Source of the DNA: Rhizobacter sp. AJA081-3
Lineage (GTDB): Bacteria; Pseudomonadota; Gammaproteobacteria; Burkholderiales; Burkholderiaceae_C
Reading direction: 5' to 3'
DNA length: 64,000 nt
Assembly (NCBI RefSeq): GCF_017795745.1
Contig: NZ_CP059067.1
Coordinates: 3,410,001-3,474,000 of the forward strand
Shown here: piece after piece, positions 25,094 through 33,934 of the stretch
Layout of the letters: each line of letters opens with the position of its first letter
How positions within the stretch are numbered: the stretch's first letter is position 1
Translations under genes and position numbers: made by a program
The notes under the pieces: generated by a model
The model's database searches: none
What the model was told of the DNA's origin: nothing
Seen by the model: only the letters and a program-made list of their open reading frames with translations

Positions 25094-26356
25094 ATGGCTT
25101 CCGTACGCGAATCCCGCGGGCGCCTCTTCCTCGACTACCGCGTCGACGGCAAGCGCCAGAGAACATACGTCAAGCTGGCCGACACTGCGGCAAATCGTCA
25201 GCAGCTCAAGGCCGTCGCCGTCAGGGTCGACACGACCATAAAGAAAGGCGGGGATGTCGTGGCCATGCTCACCGCGCTCGGGCTCGTCGAGGCGGCCCCC
25301 GCGGAGGTAAGTCAGGTCCTGATGACACCGTCGCAGCCGCTTCGCCCGACCGCCAGCGTCGCAACGACTCCGGCGTTCTCCGCCTTCGCCGAGCAATGGT
25401 TCGGCGAGTTCAGCGTGGCGTGGCGCAAGACGTACATCACAACGGTACGCGGCATCCTGGACCAGCATCTTCTACCGCGATTCGGGACGCTCGCGGTCGG
25501 CGCGGTCAGTCGCGCACTGATCCTCGAGTTCCGTGCTCAACTTGCCACCGTTCGTGGCCGCAGGCCGGGCACCAAGCTCTCGCCCGCGCGGATCAACACG
25601 ATCTTGCTGATCCTGCGCCAGATTCTTCAGGAGGCGGCCGATCGCTTCGAGTTCACCGTTCCGATGGCTCGGCTGAAGCCGCTCAAGGTGCCGAAGTCGG
25701 ACGTCCAACCCTTCACGCTCGAGCAAACGCATCTGCTCATCCAGACGATCCGCAAGGACTATCAGAACTACCTCAAGATTCGCTTCTTCACCGGGATGCG
25801 TTCGGGCGAACTGCACGGCCTGAAGTGGAAGTACGTCGATTTCGAGCGGCGTCTGATCCTGGTGCGGGAGGCCTTTGTCGGTGGCGAGGATGAGTACACC
25901 AAGACCGACTCTTCGCAGCGTGAGATCCCGCTCAGTCAGCTTCTGTACGACGCGCTGCGCGCACAGCATGACGTGACGGGACATCAGGAGTACGTCTTCT
26001 GCAACCGGGCGGGCGAGCCGATCGACACGGCCAACTTCACCAAGCGCATCTGGTATCCGCTCCTGCGCCACCTGGGTCTGGCCCTGCGTCGGCCCTACCA
26101 GACGCGACACACGGCGGCCACGTTGTGGCTCGGCGCGGGCGAGTCGCCCGCTTGGGTGGCGTCCGTGCTCGGGCACTCCAGCCAGGCCATGCTCTGGAAG
26201 ACTTATGCACGCTTCGTCCCAAACCTGACGCGGCGCGACGGCTCGGCCATGGAACGGCTGCTGAATGCGACCTTCGGCGTCAAGGCCGATGGGGGCGGTA
26301 CTCCGCCGCCCGCGCAACCGCCGCCAACGGGCACTGAGAACGCCGCGGCAGCGTAA
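25094..26356 (+). CDS. Tyrosine recombinase / phage-type integrase
   Basis: I choose ATG 25094 (MASVRESRGRLFLDYRVDG), 420 aa; the longer frame starts inside the AlpA-like gene. The N-terminal arm-binding domain is short (DUF3596-like, GRLFLDYRVDGKRQR). A SAM-like core-binding domain covers about 95-200. The catalytic domain carries Arg in TGMRSGELHGL, His-Arg in YQTRHTAATLWL, the GH in LGHSSQAML and the nucleophile in WKTYARF. It belongs to an integrated element, perhaps the one carrying the next genes. No att repeats were found in the window. Confidence 0.93.
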   Translation: MASVRESRGRLFLDYRVDGKRQRTYVKLADTAANRQQLKAVAVRVDTTIKKGGDVVAMLTALGLVEAAPAEVSQVLMTPSQPLRPTASVATTPAFSAFAEQWFGEFSVAWRKTYITTVRGILDQHLLPRFGTLAVGAVSRALILEFRAQLATVRGRRPGTKLSPARINTILLILRQILQEAADRFEFTVPMARLKPLKVPKSDVQPFTLEQTHLLIQTIRKDYQNYLKIRFFTGMRSGELHGLKWKYVDFERRLILVREAFVGGEDEYTKTDSSQREIPLSQLLYDALRAQHDVTGHQEYVFCNRAGEPIDTANFTKRIWYPLLRHLGLALRRPYQTRHTAATLWLGAGESPAWVASVLGHSSQAMLWKTYARFVPNLTRRDGSAMERLLNATFGVKADGGGTPPPAQPPPTGTENAAAA

Positions 26357-26381
26357 TCCGCAAGCTCTTCAGCACAAACAA

Positions 26382-26400
26382 CGCAGGCCCGTGGCCTGCG
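26382..26400 (+). terminator. Hairpin after the integrase gene
   Basis: CGCAGGCC and GGCCTGCG form a perfect 8-bp stem with a 3-nt loop, 25 nt after the integrase stop. There is no T-run, so it is a weak or factor-assisted terminator at best. Confidence 0.4.
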
Positions 26401-26470
26401 CGGGTGAACTCGCGCCTCCTACATGCCTATCACCGGCTTCGGCGGAGTTGCCCACCTCACGGAGTCGATC

Positions 26471-26938
26471 ATGAAGCAACGCAAGTCTCCTCCCCCGGCC
26501 CTCTCGCAAGAACTCGAGTTTCCGGCCACCGGTCTCGGGTTCACGGTTTGGGTTCACCTCCCTCGCCCCGCATCGGTCTCTGAAGTGAGGCTCTACCGGC
26601 ACGGCCTGGATCGATACATCGAGGCCAATGGGCTGTCGCGCAGCATGAATCCGCTGCACATGCTGGTGTGGGCCAGCGATCGCAGCCTCACCCTCACCGA
26701 CCAGATCGACTTGCTGGTCTGGATGGTGCGCGACGGCCGCGCTGTCGCGGTCGAAATGGGACCGCTGCAGACGCAGATGGGCCTGCCCGCTGGTCGCGAT
26801 CTGGTTCCCACCCTGCCGGTTCGTTTGGCCGACAACACGCTGCTCTCGATGGTGCGGCTGTACGGCGCTGGGCACCTGCCGGCCGAGGAGTTCATTGAGA
26901 TGCTCGGTGGGTTCCAGGGTCCGGTGACGTTGCACTGA
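26471..26938 (+). CDS. Hypothetical protein of the integrated element
   Basis: I choose ATG 26471 (MKQRKSPPPALSQELEFPA) with GGAG eight bases upstream, giving 155 aa; the frame is open from 26423. It has a mixed alpha/beta soluble sequence, ending LPAEEFIEMLGGFQGPVTLH, with no signal or membrane segment. No family is recognised. It is followed after 10 nt by the next gene and probably co-transcribed with it. Confidence 0.6.
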   Translation: MKQRKSPPPALSQELEFPATGLGFTVWVHLPRPASVSEVRLYRHGLDRYIEANGLSRSMNPLHMLVWASDRSLTLTDQIDLLVWMVRDGRAVAVEMGPLQTQMGLPAGRDLVPTLPVRLADNTLLSMVRLYGAGHLPAEEFIEMLGGFQGPVTLH

Positions 26939-26948
26939 GGTACTAGCC

Positions 26949-27611
26949 ATGAAGCAACTCAGTCTTTGGCCGCGCTCGATGCTTCCGCAATCGGCAGGCG
27001 CCACCTCGGCTCGGTCGCGGCGAGGTCAGGCGTTCCGGCGCTACCAGCCGCTGCCACGCCTGCACTTTCAGCCAGCCGGCCGCGCGCCGCAGGTGCTCTG
27101 CGCCGATCCGGAGGAATCGCTTCAGGACCGGTGGTACGCCTTCGAGGATCTGTTGCTCCGGCTGTCCACCCGCGTGCCGGTGCATGCGCACCTGGTCGAC
27201 GGTCAGTGGCAGCTCACGCTGGCGGGCATCCTCGGCCACGCCGATTACGAAACCCGCTCGCTCGCAGCAGTCGTGAGCGACTCGACGACGTTCACCTGGC
27301 GCGCAGACGATCGGCGCGGTTGTTTCGCCCAGGCAGTTCTCAGCGAACGCAGTGACCTGGTGGTCGTTCTCACTTCTGTGGCGACGATCGCTCGGTGGCC
27401 CTTGGGCGTTGACCTCGCCTGGCAGGTCACAGCGCTGATGTGCCGGCTGCGGGCGCGGTCGGCGCCCGCCGACCAGCGATCGGCCGATCGCTACGCCGCG
27501 GACTTGCGCCGGCGTCCGCGCGCCAGTTGCGCGACCACACGCGCGACGAGTTCCCCGCCGTCGACTTCGAGCGCACCGGCGATGCGCAGCAGCAAGGCCA
27601 ACGATGGCTGA
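26949..27611 (+). CDS. Hypothetical protein, 3' end overlapping the convergent XRE gene
   Basis: The 220-aa frame starts at ATG 26949 with GAGG eight bases upstream. Residues 40 to about 160 look like a real protein (DPEESLQDRWYAFEDLLLRL .. WRADDRRGCFAQAVLSERSDLVVVLTS). The last ~40 residues are low-complexity Arg/Ser/Ala, because the frame runs antisense through the end of the XRE gene at 27491. The true C-terminus is therefore doubtful. No family is recognised. Confidence 0.5.
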   Translation: MKQLSLWPRSMLPQSAGATSARSRRGQAFRRYQPLPRLHFQPAGRAPQVLCADPEESLQDRWYAFEDLLLRLSTRVPVHAHLVDGQWQLTLAGILGHADYETRSLAAVVSDSTTFTWRADDRRGCFAQAVLSERSDLVVVLTSVATIARWPLGVDLAWQVTALMCRLRARSAPADQRSADRYAADLRRRPRASCATTRATSSPPSTSSAPAMRSSKANDG

Positions 27612-27802
27612 CGCTCGCCCCGCTCGAGCTTGCCGTAGTAGGAACGATCGACGTGGGCCAGCAAGGCGAACTTGTCCTGGGCGACGCCGCGTTCTTCGCG
27701 CAGCGCGCGGACCACCTCGCCGAAGGCGCGCGCGACGTTCGGTTCGAACGACGTAGCGCGCTTGGCGGCGACGGGAGCAGAGCGACTCGAGGTGGAAACC
27801 AC
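27491..27802 (-). CDS. XRE-family helix-turn-helix regulator
   Basis: The 103-aa protein has a Cro/CI-type HTH: VVRALREERGVAQDKFALLA, then VDRSYYGKLERGERQPSLALLLRIAGAL. It starts at GTG 27802. It faces the lipoprotein gene at 27905 across about 100 nt that contain a perfect 16-bp palindrome, and is probably a repressor of that gene and itself. Confidence 0.85.
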   Translation of the reverse strand: MVSTSSRSAPVAAKRATSFEPNVARAFGEVVRALREERGVAQDKFALLAHVDRSYYGKLERGERQPSLALLLRIAGALEVDGGELVARVVAQLARGRRRKSAA

Positions 27803-27837
27803 GGTCGCAGAGTGCCCGGCATGCTATCTTGTTGGCC

Positions 27838-27853
27838 ACGGCATATATGCCGT
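27838..27853. promoter_or_regulatory. Putative operator between divergent XRE regulator and lipoprotein genes
   Basis: ACGGCATATATGCCGT is a perfect 16-bp palindrome, 36 bases upstream of the regulator start and 52 bases upstream of the lipoprotein start. It is the natural candidate for the XRE dimer site. Confidence 0.5.
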
Positions 27854-27904
27854 TTCTCACGGCGCGAACAACTTGTTGCGCTCAACACTGAGGAGGAACA
27901 TCCT

Positions 27905-28516
27905 ATGAAAAGCCCGATCACCGCCATCTGCGCGGCTGCAACTCTGCTGGGCGGCTGCGCATCGATGACCCCGACCAAGGAGACGTCGGTGGGATACGCG
28001 ATTTACGACATCAAGGCGTCGGGCGACGTGGGCAGCGCCAAGCTCGCCGAGGCGATCCGCACCGCACTGCAGCGGAACACCAGCCGCGCGCAGGTCAGCA
28101 ACGGCGTTCCGCCGTCACCGCTGCCCGACAAGGCTCCGCGCTTTCAGCTGGTGTCGCCGTTCAAGGGCAGCGGCCTGGCGGCGCTGGCAGCCGCCCAGGG
28201 CCAGTCTCTGCAGGTCCCGACCTGCGAGGGTGCCACACTGACCGCCAACGCCCGCGATTCGTCAATGGGGAGCTACGGCGAGAGCACAACCTTCTTCGCC
28301 TGCCTCATGCCCTACCAGGGCGGGTACAGCTTGAACATCTACACGACTTTCACCAAGCTGTCCGGAAGTGTGAGCGCGGCGACCTTGGGGGCCACGCTAG
28401 TGCGGCCATTTGTCGGGGATTCTGGGCCGTTCATCCAGCGCACGATTGGGCAGATCGTCGAAGGAGTTCAGCAAACCGGGGCGACGGTGTCCCTTGTGGA
28501 GGCGTATCCGCGCTGA
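27905..28516 (+). CDS. Lipoprotein of unknown function
   Basis: The 203-aa protein starts at ATG 27905, with GAGGAGGA upstream. It has a lipoprotein signal peptide (MKSPITAICAAATLLGGCAS), with the lipobox LGGC placing the modified Cys at residue 18. The mature part begins with SMTPTKETSVGYAIYDIKAS and is a soluble mixed domain with Cys residues in VPTCEGATL and FFACLMPYQGG that could form a disulfide. It is anchored in the envelope. It was probably acquired with the divergent XRE regulator. Confidence 0.78.
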   Translation: MKSPITAICAAATLLGGCASMTPTKETSVGYAIYDIKASGDVGSAKLAEAIRTALQRNTSRAQVSNGVPPSPLPDKAPRFQLVSPFKGSGLAALAAAQGQSLQVPTCEGATLTANARDSSMGSYGESTTFFACLMPYQGGYSLNIYTTFTKLSGSVSAATLGATLVRPFVGDSGPFIQRTIGQIVEGVQQTGATVSLVEAYPR

Positions 28517-28551
28517 TACGCCGGCTGGCGCGTGAACTGGGCGCGAGCGCG

Positions 28552-28749
28552 TCAGCGAAGGCGGGTTCCCTTGGGGACCGCCTTCGCCAGTCGGCGATCG
28601 CGGTCTCGAATCTTGCGCTTCAGTTTCGTCGCGAACCTGCGAAGGACTTCGTCAGAGAAGCAGGTGGCGACGTAGGCTCGGACGCCGCTTGGTGTGGTGA
28701 ATGCAACCACCTCCTTGTCGCCGCGCCTGAGGATCATGGGCTTGTCCAT
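28552..28749 (-). CDS. Small basic hypothetical protein
   Basis: The 65-aa protein starts at ATG 28749 (MDKPMILRRGDKEVVAFTTP) and ends in a very basic helix (LKRKIRDRDRRLAKAVPKG). No family is recognised. It lies alone between the lipoprotein and the methyltransferase region. Confidence 0.45.
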   Translation of the reverse strand: MDKPMILRRGDKEVVAFTTPSGVRAYVATCFSDEVLRRFATKLKRKIRDRDRRLAKAVPKGTRLR

Positions 28750-29112
28750 GCTTGCAGTACATCGCGCGCGGGTAGGGGTGTCAAGCCCCAGGAAGGGAAC
28801 GCCGTCCGGACGGCTAAGAAGCCTCGACCACTCGTTGACTTTCGCGAACGTCCTACCTGGCAGCTTGCGGGTGGGACGCGCACTTCGACCGATGCGAACG
28901 CCCCCTGGTAGCTCACGCCATGAGCCAGTCGCGGGCGAACATCGGGCAGTTCACAAACCTAGCACGACCCTCACCTTGGCATCCGCCATACTTCTGGTTT
29001 GGCCAGAGGGAGGGGATGGTGACCGTTGGAGATGACTGCCAACGCATGCCGCCACATGGCTCGTATATCCGGCGTCGCACATGCTCCAGGTAGCGGCCGT
29101 ACTGACCTACTG
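28750..29112. other. Non-coding stretch upstream of the DNA methyltransferase
   Basis: No supported gene. It should hold the methyltransferase promoter; no clear -35/-10 pair is seen. Confidence 0.4.
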
Positions 29113-30669
29113 ATGACACCAAAGACCAAGTCAATACCCGTCGTAGACCTCTTCGCGGGCCCGGGCGGACTGTGCGAGGGATTCTCGTCAATCCTTGACG
29201 AAAGCGGCACGCGTCGGTTCGACGTAAAGGTTTCCATCGAGAAGGACCCTGTCGCACATCGCACGCTGATGCTGCGATCAATCTTTCGCAAGTTCTCGAG
29301 GGCCGAGGTGCCCGACGTCTACTACGACTATGTACGAGGTGCCATTGACCGGGAGACGTTCCTGGGTCACCCAGAGATTCGCGACGCCGCCAAGCACGCC
29401 GCTCAGGAGGCGCGTTGCGCAGAGTTGGGCAAGACCTCGGTCGAACATGTGGACAGCTGGATCGCTGGCGCACTGAAGGGCGCTTCCGATTGGGTGCTGA
29501 TCGGCGGGCCGCCCTGCCAAGCCTATTCCCTCGCCGGCCGCTCGCGGCTGCGACCCGGCAACCGTGAGGCATTCGAGGCCGACTCCCGCCACTTCCTCTA
29601 CACCGAGTACCTCCGCATCATTCAGCGTTTTGAGCCGACGGTCTTCGTGATGGAAAACGTCAAGGGCATGCTGAACTCGCGCAACAGTGGTGCGCGGATC
29701 TTCGAGCGGATCCTCGCGGATCTGGCCAAGCCCAAACCCGGGGTTTCCTATCGAATCAGGTCGTTTGCCGTCGACAAGGACGAACTCGAGCCCGAAGACT
29801 TCGTCGTGGAGGCTGATGATCACGGAGTGCCGCAGACGCGACACCGAGTCTTCCTCTTCGGCATTCGGGAGGACGTTGCCGCAAGGACGCCCTCGCTACG
29901 GACGCATCCGGGGCGCTTTGTGCTCCGAAAGGCTGACGTCAAGACCGGCATGGCCGCTGCACTCGAAGGGCTGCCGCCGCTGCGCAGCAGACTCTCTCAG
30001 GAAGAAGACTCTCATCAGGCCTGGCTCGCGGCATTGCGTGAGGCGCCGGACACTCTCAAGGACTGGCGTGCTGGCCTCCGGCCAATGATCGACAGGATGA
30101 TGCGGGACGCGGCCTTCCACGCCACACAGCACTCCTCGTACGGTGGATCGTTCGTTCCCGGCAGGCTTGCCCCGCCCGACAGGATGCCTGCCCAGCTGCG
30201 GTCCTGGCTGCTGGATTCGCGCTTGGGTGGCACGCTGCAGCACGAGAGCCGGCGGCACATGCGTTCGGACCTCCACCGCTACATGTTTGCGGCCTGCTTC
30301 GCACTTGCGCAGAAATACGCTCCGAACCTGCGAAACTTTCCCCCAAGGCTTCTGCCGGACCACGTCAACATCGACGCAGACACTGTCCCGTTCGTCGATC
30401 GCTTCCGTGTCCAGCTGCCGGACGATCCGTCCTCAACCGTGGTCTCCCACATCAAGAAGGACGGCCACTACTACATCCACCCCGACCCTTCGCAGTGCCG
30501 AAGCCTGACGGTCCGCGAGGCCGCCCGGCTTCAGACCTTTCCCGACAACTACTTCTTCGAGGGTGGCAGGACCGAGCAGTACGGACAGATTGGCAATGCC
30601 GTTCCCCCACTGCTGGCACGAAAGATTGCGAAGATCGTCTATCGATTGATCACCCAGCCTCGCGAGTGA
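29113..30669 (+). CDS. DNA (cytosine-5) methyltransferase
   Basis: I choose ATG 29113 (MTPKTKSIPVVDLFAGPGG), 518 aa; the frame is open upstream to 29026 but has no coding character there. The C5-MTase motifs appear in order: I (DLFAGPGGLCEGF), IV with the catalytic Cys (GGPPCQAYSLAGR), VI (ENVKGM), VIII (QTRHRVFLFGIR), a target-recognition region of about 150 residues, and X (GNAVPPLLARKIA). It methylates cytosine in a specific site and protects the host from the nuclease side of the adjacent operon. It ends head-to-head with the Vsr gene, sharing 20 nt. Confidence 0.95.
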   Translation: MTPKTKSIPVVDLFAGPGGLCEGFSSILDESGTRRFDVKVSIEKDPVAHRTLMLRSIFRKFSRAEVPDVYYDYVRGAIDRETFLGHPEIRDAAKHAAQEARCAELGKTSVEHVDSWIAGALKGASDWVLIGGPPCQAYSLAGRSRLRPGNREAFEADSRHFLYTEYLRIIQRFEPTVFVMENVKGMLNSRNSGARIFERILADLAKPKPGVSYRIRSFAVDKDELEPEDFVVEADDHGVPQTRHRVFLFGIREDVAARTPSLRTHPGRFVLRKADVKTGMAAALEGLPPLRSRLSQEEDSHQAWLAALREAPDTLKDWRAGLRPMIDRMMRDAAFHATQHSSYGGSFVPGRLAPPDRMPAQLRSWLLDSRLGGTLQHESRRHMRSDLHRYMFAACFALAQKYAPNLRNFPPRLLPDHVNIDADTVPFVDRFRVQLPDDPSSTVVSHIKKDGHYYIHPDPSQCRSLTVREAARLQTFPDNYFFEGGRTEQYGQIGNAVPPLLARKIAKIVYRLITQPRE

Positions 30670-31126
30670 CCGCCGATCCGGGGCCAGCAATCTCCCCAAA
30701 TGCCTCCCCACTTTCGATCCATGCCTGAAGCAGCGACGGCAGCTCACTCAACGTCTGCAAGTCGCGGAAGGCACATTCCCAAACCCACAGCACGCGCCAA
30801 CCCATCGCCGTGAGGTCGGCCAGCACAGCACGGTCACGCGCGGAGTTGCCACTAAGCTTCCCATGCCAAAACTCAGGCCGGGTCGATGGCATCTTTGCGA
30901 AGCGGCACCCTGCGTGCATGTGCCAGAAGCAGCCCTGGGCGAAGATGGCGATCCTCCGTCCGGGCATTGCGATGTCGGGTGACCCTGGAAGATCCCGCCG
31001 GTGCAGGCGATAGCGATATCCAAGGCCTGTCAGGGCCTTGCGCACGAGAACCTCCGGTTTTGTGCCCTTCCCCCGGATGCCGGACATCATCCGGCTTCGC
31101 TGCTCGGGAGTGACTACATCTGCCAA
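30650..31126 (-). CDS. vsr: Very short patch repair endonuclease (Vsr)
   Basis: The 158-aa protein has the Vsr family signature. It reads VVTPEQRSRMMSGIRGKGTKPE, then PGSPDIAMPGRRIAIFAQGCFWH with the catalytic Asp, and HAGCRF with the zinc-binding Cys, followed by PEFWHGKL and MGWRVLWVWEC. Vsr nicks T:G mismatches produced by 5-methylcytosine deamination and is typically paired with a C5-methyltransferase, as here. It is the last gene of the minus-strand operon, 30 nt after the AIPR gene. Confidence 0.92.
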   Translation of the reverse strand: MADVVTPEQRSRMMSGIRGKGTKPEVLVRKALTGLGYRYRLHRRDLPGSPDIAMPGRRIAIFAQGCFWHMHAGCRFAKMPSTRPEFWHGKLSGNSARDRAVLADLTAMGWRVLWVWECAFRDLQTLSELPSLLQAWIESGEAFGEIAGPGSAVTREAG

Positions 31127-31156
31127 GGTCGACCTCCAGGGCAGGCCTGCCGCCGA

Positions 31157-32929
31157 TCAGCGCTTTCTGAGCTCGGGGATGGTCTCGTCCACGGCCGAGT
31201 ATGTGGCTCCGAAGACTGCATCCCGGCACTCGGACTTCTTGGCCCATTCGGAGATCATCCGGCCGTTGGCCGTCCGTGTCAGCAACTGATCAACTTCCCT
31301 TGCCCATCGGGCAATCTGATCCATCAGCTGCGGCGATCCGCCCTGCGCGTTCCAGATCCGTTCCAGATCCAGCCGCCCGCCCACTCGCTCGGCGAGCAGC
31401 GAATAGGCATAGGCGGTGATGTTCGCCTGGAAGGCCGGGAACATCGGCCGGATGAGCTTCTGGGCGTCACGATACAGCTTGGCCTTGGCGATCATCTGTT
31501 TGAATTCGGCCACGTCGGGCTGCGGAGCCTCGCCTCCGTCAGGGCCCGAGAGGGACTCCATGAACTGCACGAAGTTCTTCTGCGACCCGCGGCTCACGAC
31601 GTCGGGACGGCGATCCCACGCAGTCAGGTACTTCGCCAGGTCAGTCTTGGTGATGCGCCGGGCCACCGGCATTTCATCCTTGAGCTTCCTGAGCTTGGCG
31701 GGAGTCGTCCCCTCCCTCGAGAGCATGGTGTTGTAGCTACCGGCGGCGCGTTCATAGAACCAGCGGCTGCGACCGTCGGGGCAGTACACCGAAAGTGACA
31801 GCCGCTCGACCGCCACGTGAAATGGCTTGTTCGCAGACAGGTCCGATTGCCTCACGGCGTTCTGGGTGTTGGCAAATCGCGAGATGTCCGCGACCAGTGA
31901 CTCCTCCTTCACCGGGTCTTCTGTCTTCATCACGATGATCTTTGCCGGGACCCGCACCCGAGAAAGGTCGGTTTCCGGGTACTTGCGCTTGGTGAAGTAG
32001 ATCGAAGCTGTCGTCTGACCTCCGTTGACGATCTGCAGCCCCCTGAGCCACGCAATGCCGCCAACGCCGCCGTCTGCCTCGCCAAGCCTCATCTCGTCGG
32101 CCACCATGACGATCCCATTGTTGTAGGCCATGAAGCGGCTGGGCGCGGATCGCAGCGTCGTTTGAATCCCGGCATTGACTCCCTTGCCCTTGACGCTCAG
32201 GAACGAGCGGACGTTCGCCTCGAGCAGTCGTGCCCCGAACTGCTCATAGAGCAGCCTCAGGGCCTCGCCAGGGATGGCCGTGAGTGCGTAGTCGTAGTCC
32301 TCGCCATCGCCCGGCACGAAGACGCACGGTAGCGGCCCCCCTGACACATCGGTGAAGTCGACAACAAGTTCGTCGCGCGGCTTGCCCTCCGACCAGTGGC
32401 GATGAAGCCGGGCAATGTCCATGACCTCGAGATGCACGGTCTTTCCGGCGATCTCTCGCGGCTTGAACTGCAGTGTCCGGGCCACCCTGTCCGTCAACAC
32501 GTAGATGCGGATCTGCTCCAGATCGTCGTACATGCCCTGGATCAGCTCGGCAAAGATGCGCACCTCGTCCGACGGGTCGAGCCTTGCCGCAAGCTTTCCT
32601 TCCGCGCACAGCCTCAGGAAACGCAGGCATTGTTCGACAGCGGTCTTGGTTTCCGTGTCAGGCACCTGCACGACCTCGTCGACCCCCTCATACAGGCTCA
32701 CAAAGAGGTCCAGCTGTTCCTGTTCCTCCGAAACGGAGTAGCCGCTGAGACGGACGTTCGCATTTGCCACCGTCCTCGAGAAGTGCATCAGCTGCGGCTC
32801 ATAGGTCATGCCGATTTCTTCCATGTGTCGGGTGACGATGTCGGTGAATCGCCGCTCCGCGAAGGGCTCGCCATCCTCCGCCTCGCGCACCTCGGCCTGC
32901 GTTTCCCTCAGAAAGTCAATGAGTTCCAT
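31157..32929 (-). CDS. AIPR (abortive phage infection) family protein
   Basis: The 590-aa protein begins MELIDFLRETQAEVREAEDG. The central part has the AIPR signature: FMAYNNGIVMVADEMR, LRGLQIVNGGQTTASIYFT, and KIIVMKTEDP with SRFANTQNAVRQSDL. AIPR proteins are found in MORC/Z1-type restriction loci and in abortive infection systems; their biochemistry is not settled. It directly follows the DUF4420 gene (stop and start adjacent at 32930/32929), so the proteins are made together. Confidence 0.9.
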   Translation of the reverse strand: MELIDFLRETQAEVREAEDGEPFAERRFTDIVTRHMEEIGMTYEPQLMHFSRTVANANVRLSGYSVSEEQEQLDLFVSLYEGVDEVVQVPDTETKTAVEQCLRFLRLCAEGKLAARLDPSDEVRIFAELIQGMYDDLEQIRIYVLTDRVARTLQFKPREIAGKTVHLEVMDIARLHRHWSEGKPRDELVVDFTDVSGGPLPCVFVPGDGEDYDYALTAIPGEALRLLYEQFGARLLEANVRSFLSVKGKGVNAGIQTTLRSAPSRFMAYNNGIVMVADEMRLGEADGGVGGIAWLRGLQIVNGGQTTASIYFTKRKYPETDLSRVRVPAKIIVMKTEDPVKEESLVADISRFANTQNAVRQSDLSANKPFHVAVERLSLSVYCPDGRSRWFYERAAGSYNTMLSREGTTPAKLRKLKDEMPVARRITKTDLAKYLTAWDRRPDVVSRGSQKNFVQFMESLSGPDGGEAPQPDVAEFKQMIAKAKLYRDAQKLIRPMFPAFQANITAYAYSLLAERVGGRLDLERIWNAQGGSPQLMDQIARWAREVDQLLTRTANGRMISEWAKKSECRDAVFGATYSAVDETIPELRKR

Positions 32930-33934
32930 TCAGATCGCCTTCATGTCCCGCAGTGCGGTCGGCAGGTCCACCGCTTCGACAGTCACCCTGTCGATGTCGA
33001 TGTCGTAGGTCGCCCGCGTCACGCCGGGGGGGACGGAGTTCGGTGTCAGCCTGGGAAATCCGGATCCGACGCAAAGGACCCGAAACTGGGCCGGCACGAA
33101 CGTGCGGACATACTGCTGGGCATGCACGTCCCGGTATCCTGACGCAATGAGCCGGTCGGCTAGAAGGCGCTGCGCCTCCGCGTCGGAGGCCATGGCATCA
33201 CGTGCGGCCTGCACCGCACCTGCAAGTGTCCGCCCGGCCTGAGTCTGCCGCAATCTGTAGGCGGCCACGAAGAGCGGTTGCCGTTCGGTGTCGTCGAGCT
33301 GCGCCAAACTGCCCACGCGCGCTGGAAATCCGGTCGTTGACACGGTGCTCTTCACCTCGATTCCGCCGGTGCCCAGCTCGAAATCCCGCAGACCGTTCAG
33401 CGGCCCCTTCCAGGCCGCACAAGCGACCGCCGGCTCCACACCCTCATCAAGCAGCCGAAGGAGCATGCAGAGTTCTCCGAAGAGCCCGATCTCCGCCTCG
33501 GCGCCCAGTGGCTGGCCTCCCTTTCGCATGAACTCCTGCCAGGCACGGACGCGGCCAATGAGCGTCGCGAATGCCTTGGGCTCATTGTTCGACGGGCACT
33601 GGGCAAGTGCGGCGCCCACGTCGCGCGCCATGGCGGCGAACAGTTCGAGGCTGGCCGTGTCCCTCCGGGTCAACGCGATCCAGACACGGTCGTCGCCAAG
33701 CGCAACCGGCTCGACCGTGAACCCTCCGCCTTCCGGCCACTTTGTGCCCTGCGGAATTGAGCGGACCGAGAACTGCGCGAGCACGGACTCTGCGCCACCG
33801 GGGTAGCGCCTTCCCGCATGCACGAGCGTCGATCCCGCGGGGGAAATCGCGATGCTCCGCCATCCCTCGCCAGATCCGTCGTCCGGACCAAGCGACGCCC
33901 ACGCAAGGGCGAGATCGTCACTCGACGGAGCCAT
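32930..33934 (-). CDS. PD-(D/E)XK motif protein (DUF4420)
   Basis: I choose ATG 33934 (MAPSSDDLALAWASLG) with GGAGG six bases upstream, 334 aa; the longer frame to 34258 is antisense to the Z1 gene and is rejected. The nuclease core is the LRDFELGTGGIEVKST segment, with Asp and the E-V-K of the PD-(D/E)XK fold, preceded by EAEIGLFGELCMLLRL. It is the likely DNA-cleaving subunit of the locus. It overlaps the end of the Z1 gene by 17 nt. Confidence 0.88.
   Translation of the reverse strand: MAPSSDDLALAWASLGPDDGSGEGWRSIAISPAGSTLVHAGRRYPGGAESVLAQFSVRSIPQGTKWPEGGGFTVEPVALGDDRVWIALTRRDTASLELFAAMARDVGAALAQCPSNNEPKAFATLIGRVRAWQEFMRKGGQPLGAEAEIGLFGELCMLLRLLDEGVEPAVACAAWKGPLNGLRDFELGTGGIEVKSTVSTTGFPARVGSLAQLDDTERQPLFVAAYRLRQTQAGRTLAGAVQAARDAMASDAEAQRLLADRLIASGYRDVHAQQYVRTFVPAQFRVLCVGSGFPRLTPNSVPPGVTRATYDIDIDRVTVEAVDLPTALRDMKAI

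Noticed and set aside
24856..26356. The AlpA-like/tyrosine recombinase pair as the integron integrase for the cassettes
   Set aside because: The recombinase has a phage-type arm-binding N-terminus and I could not see the extra domain that marks IntI. It also lies outside the array behind an IS fragment.
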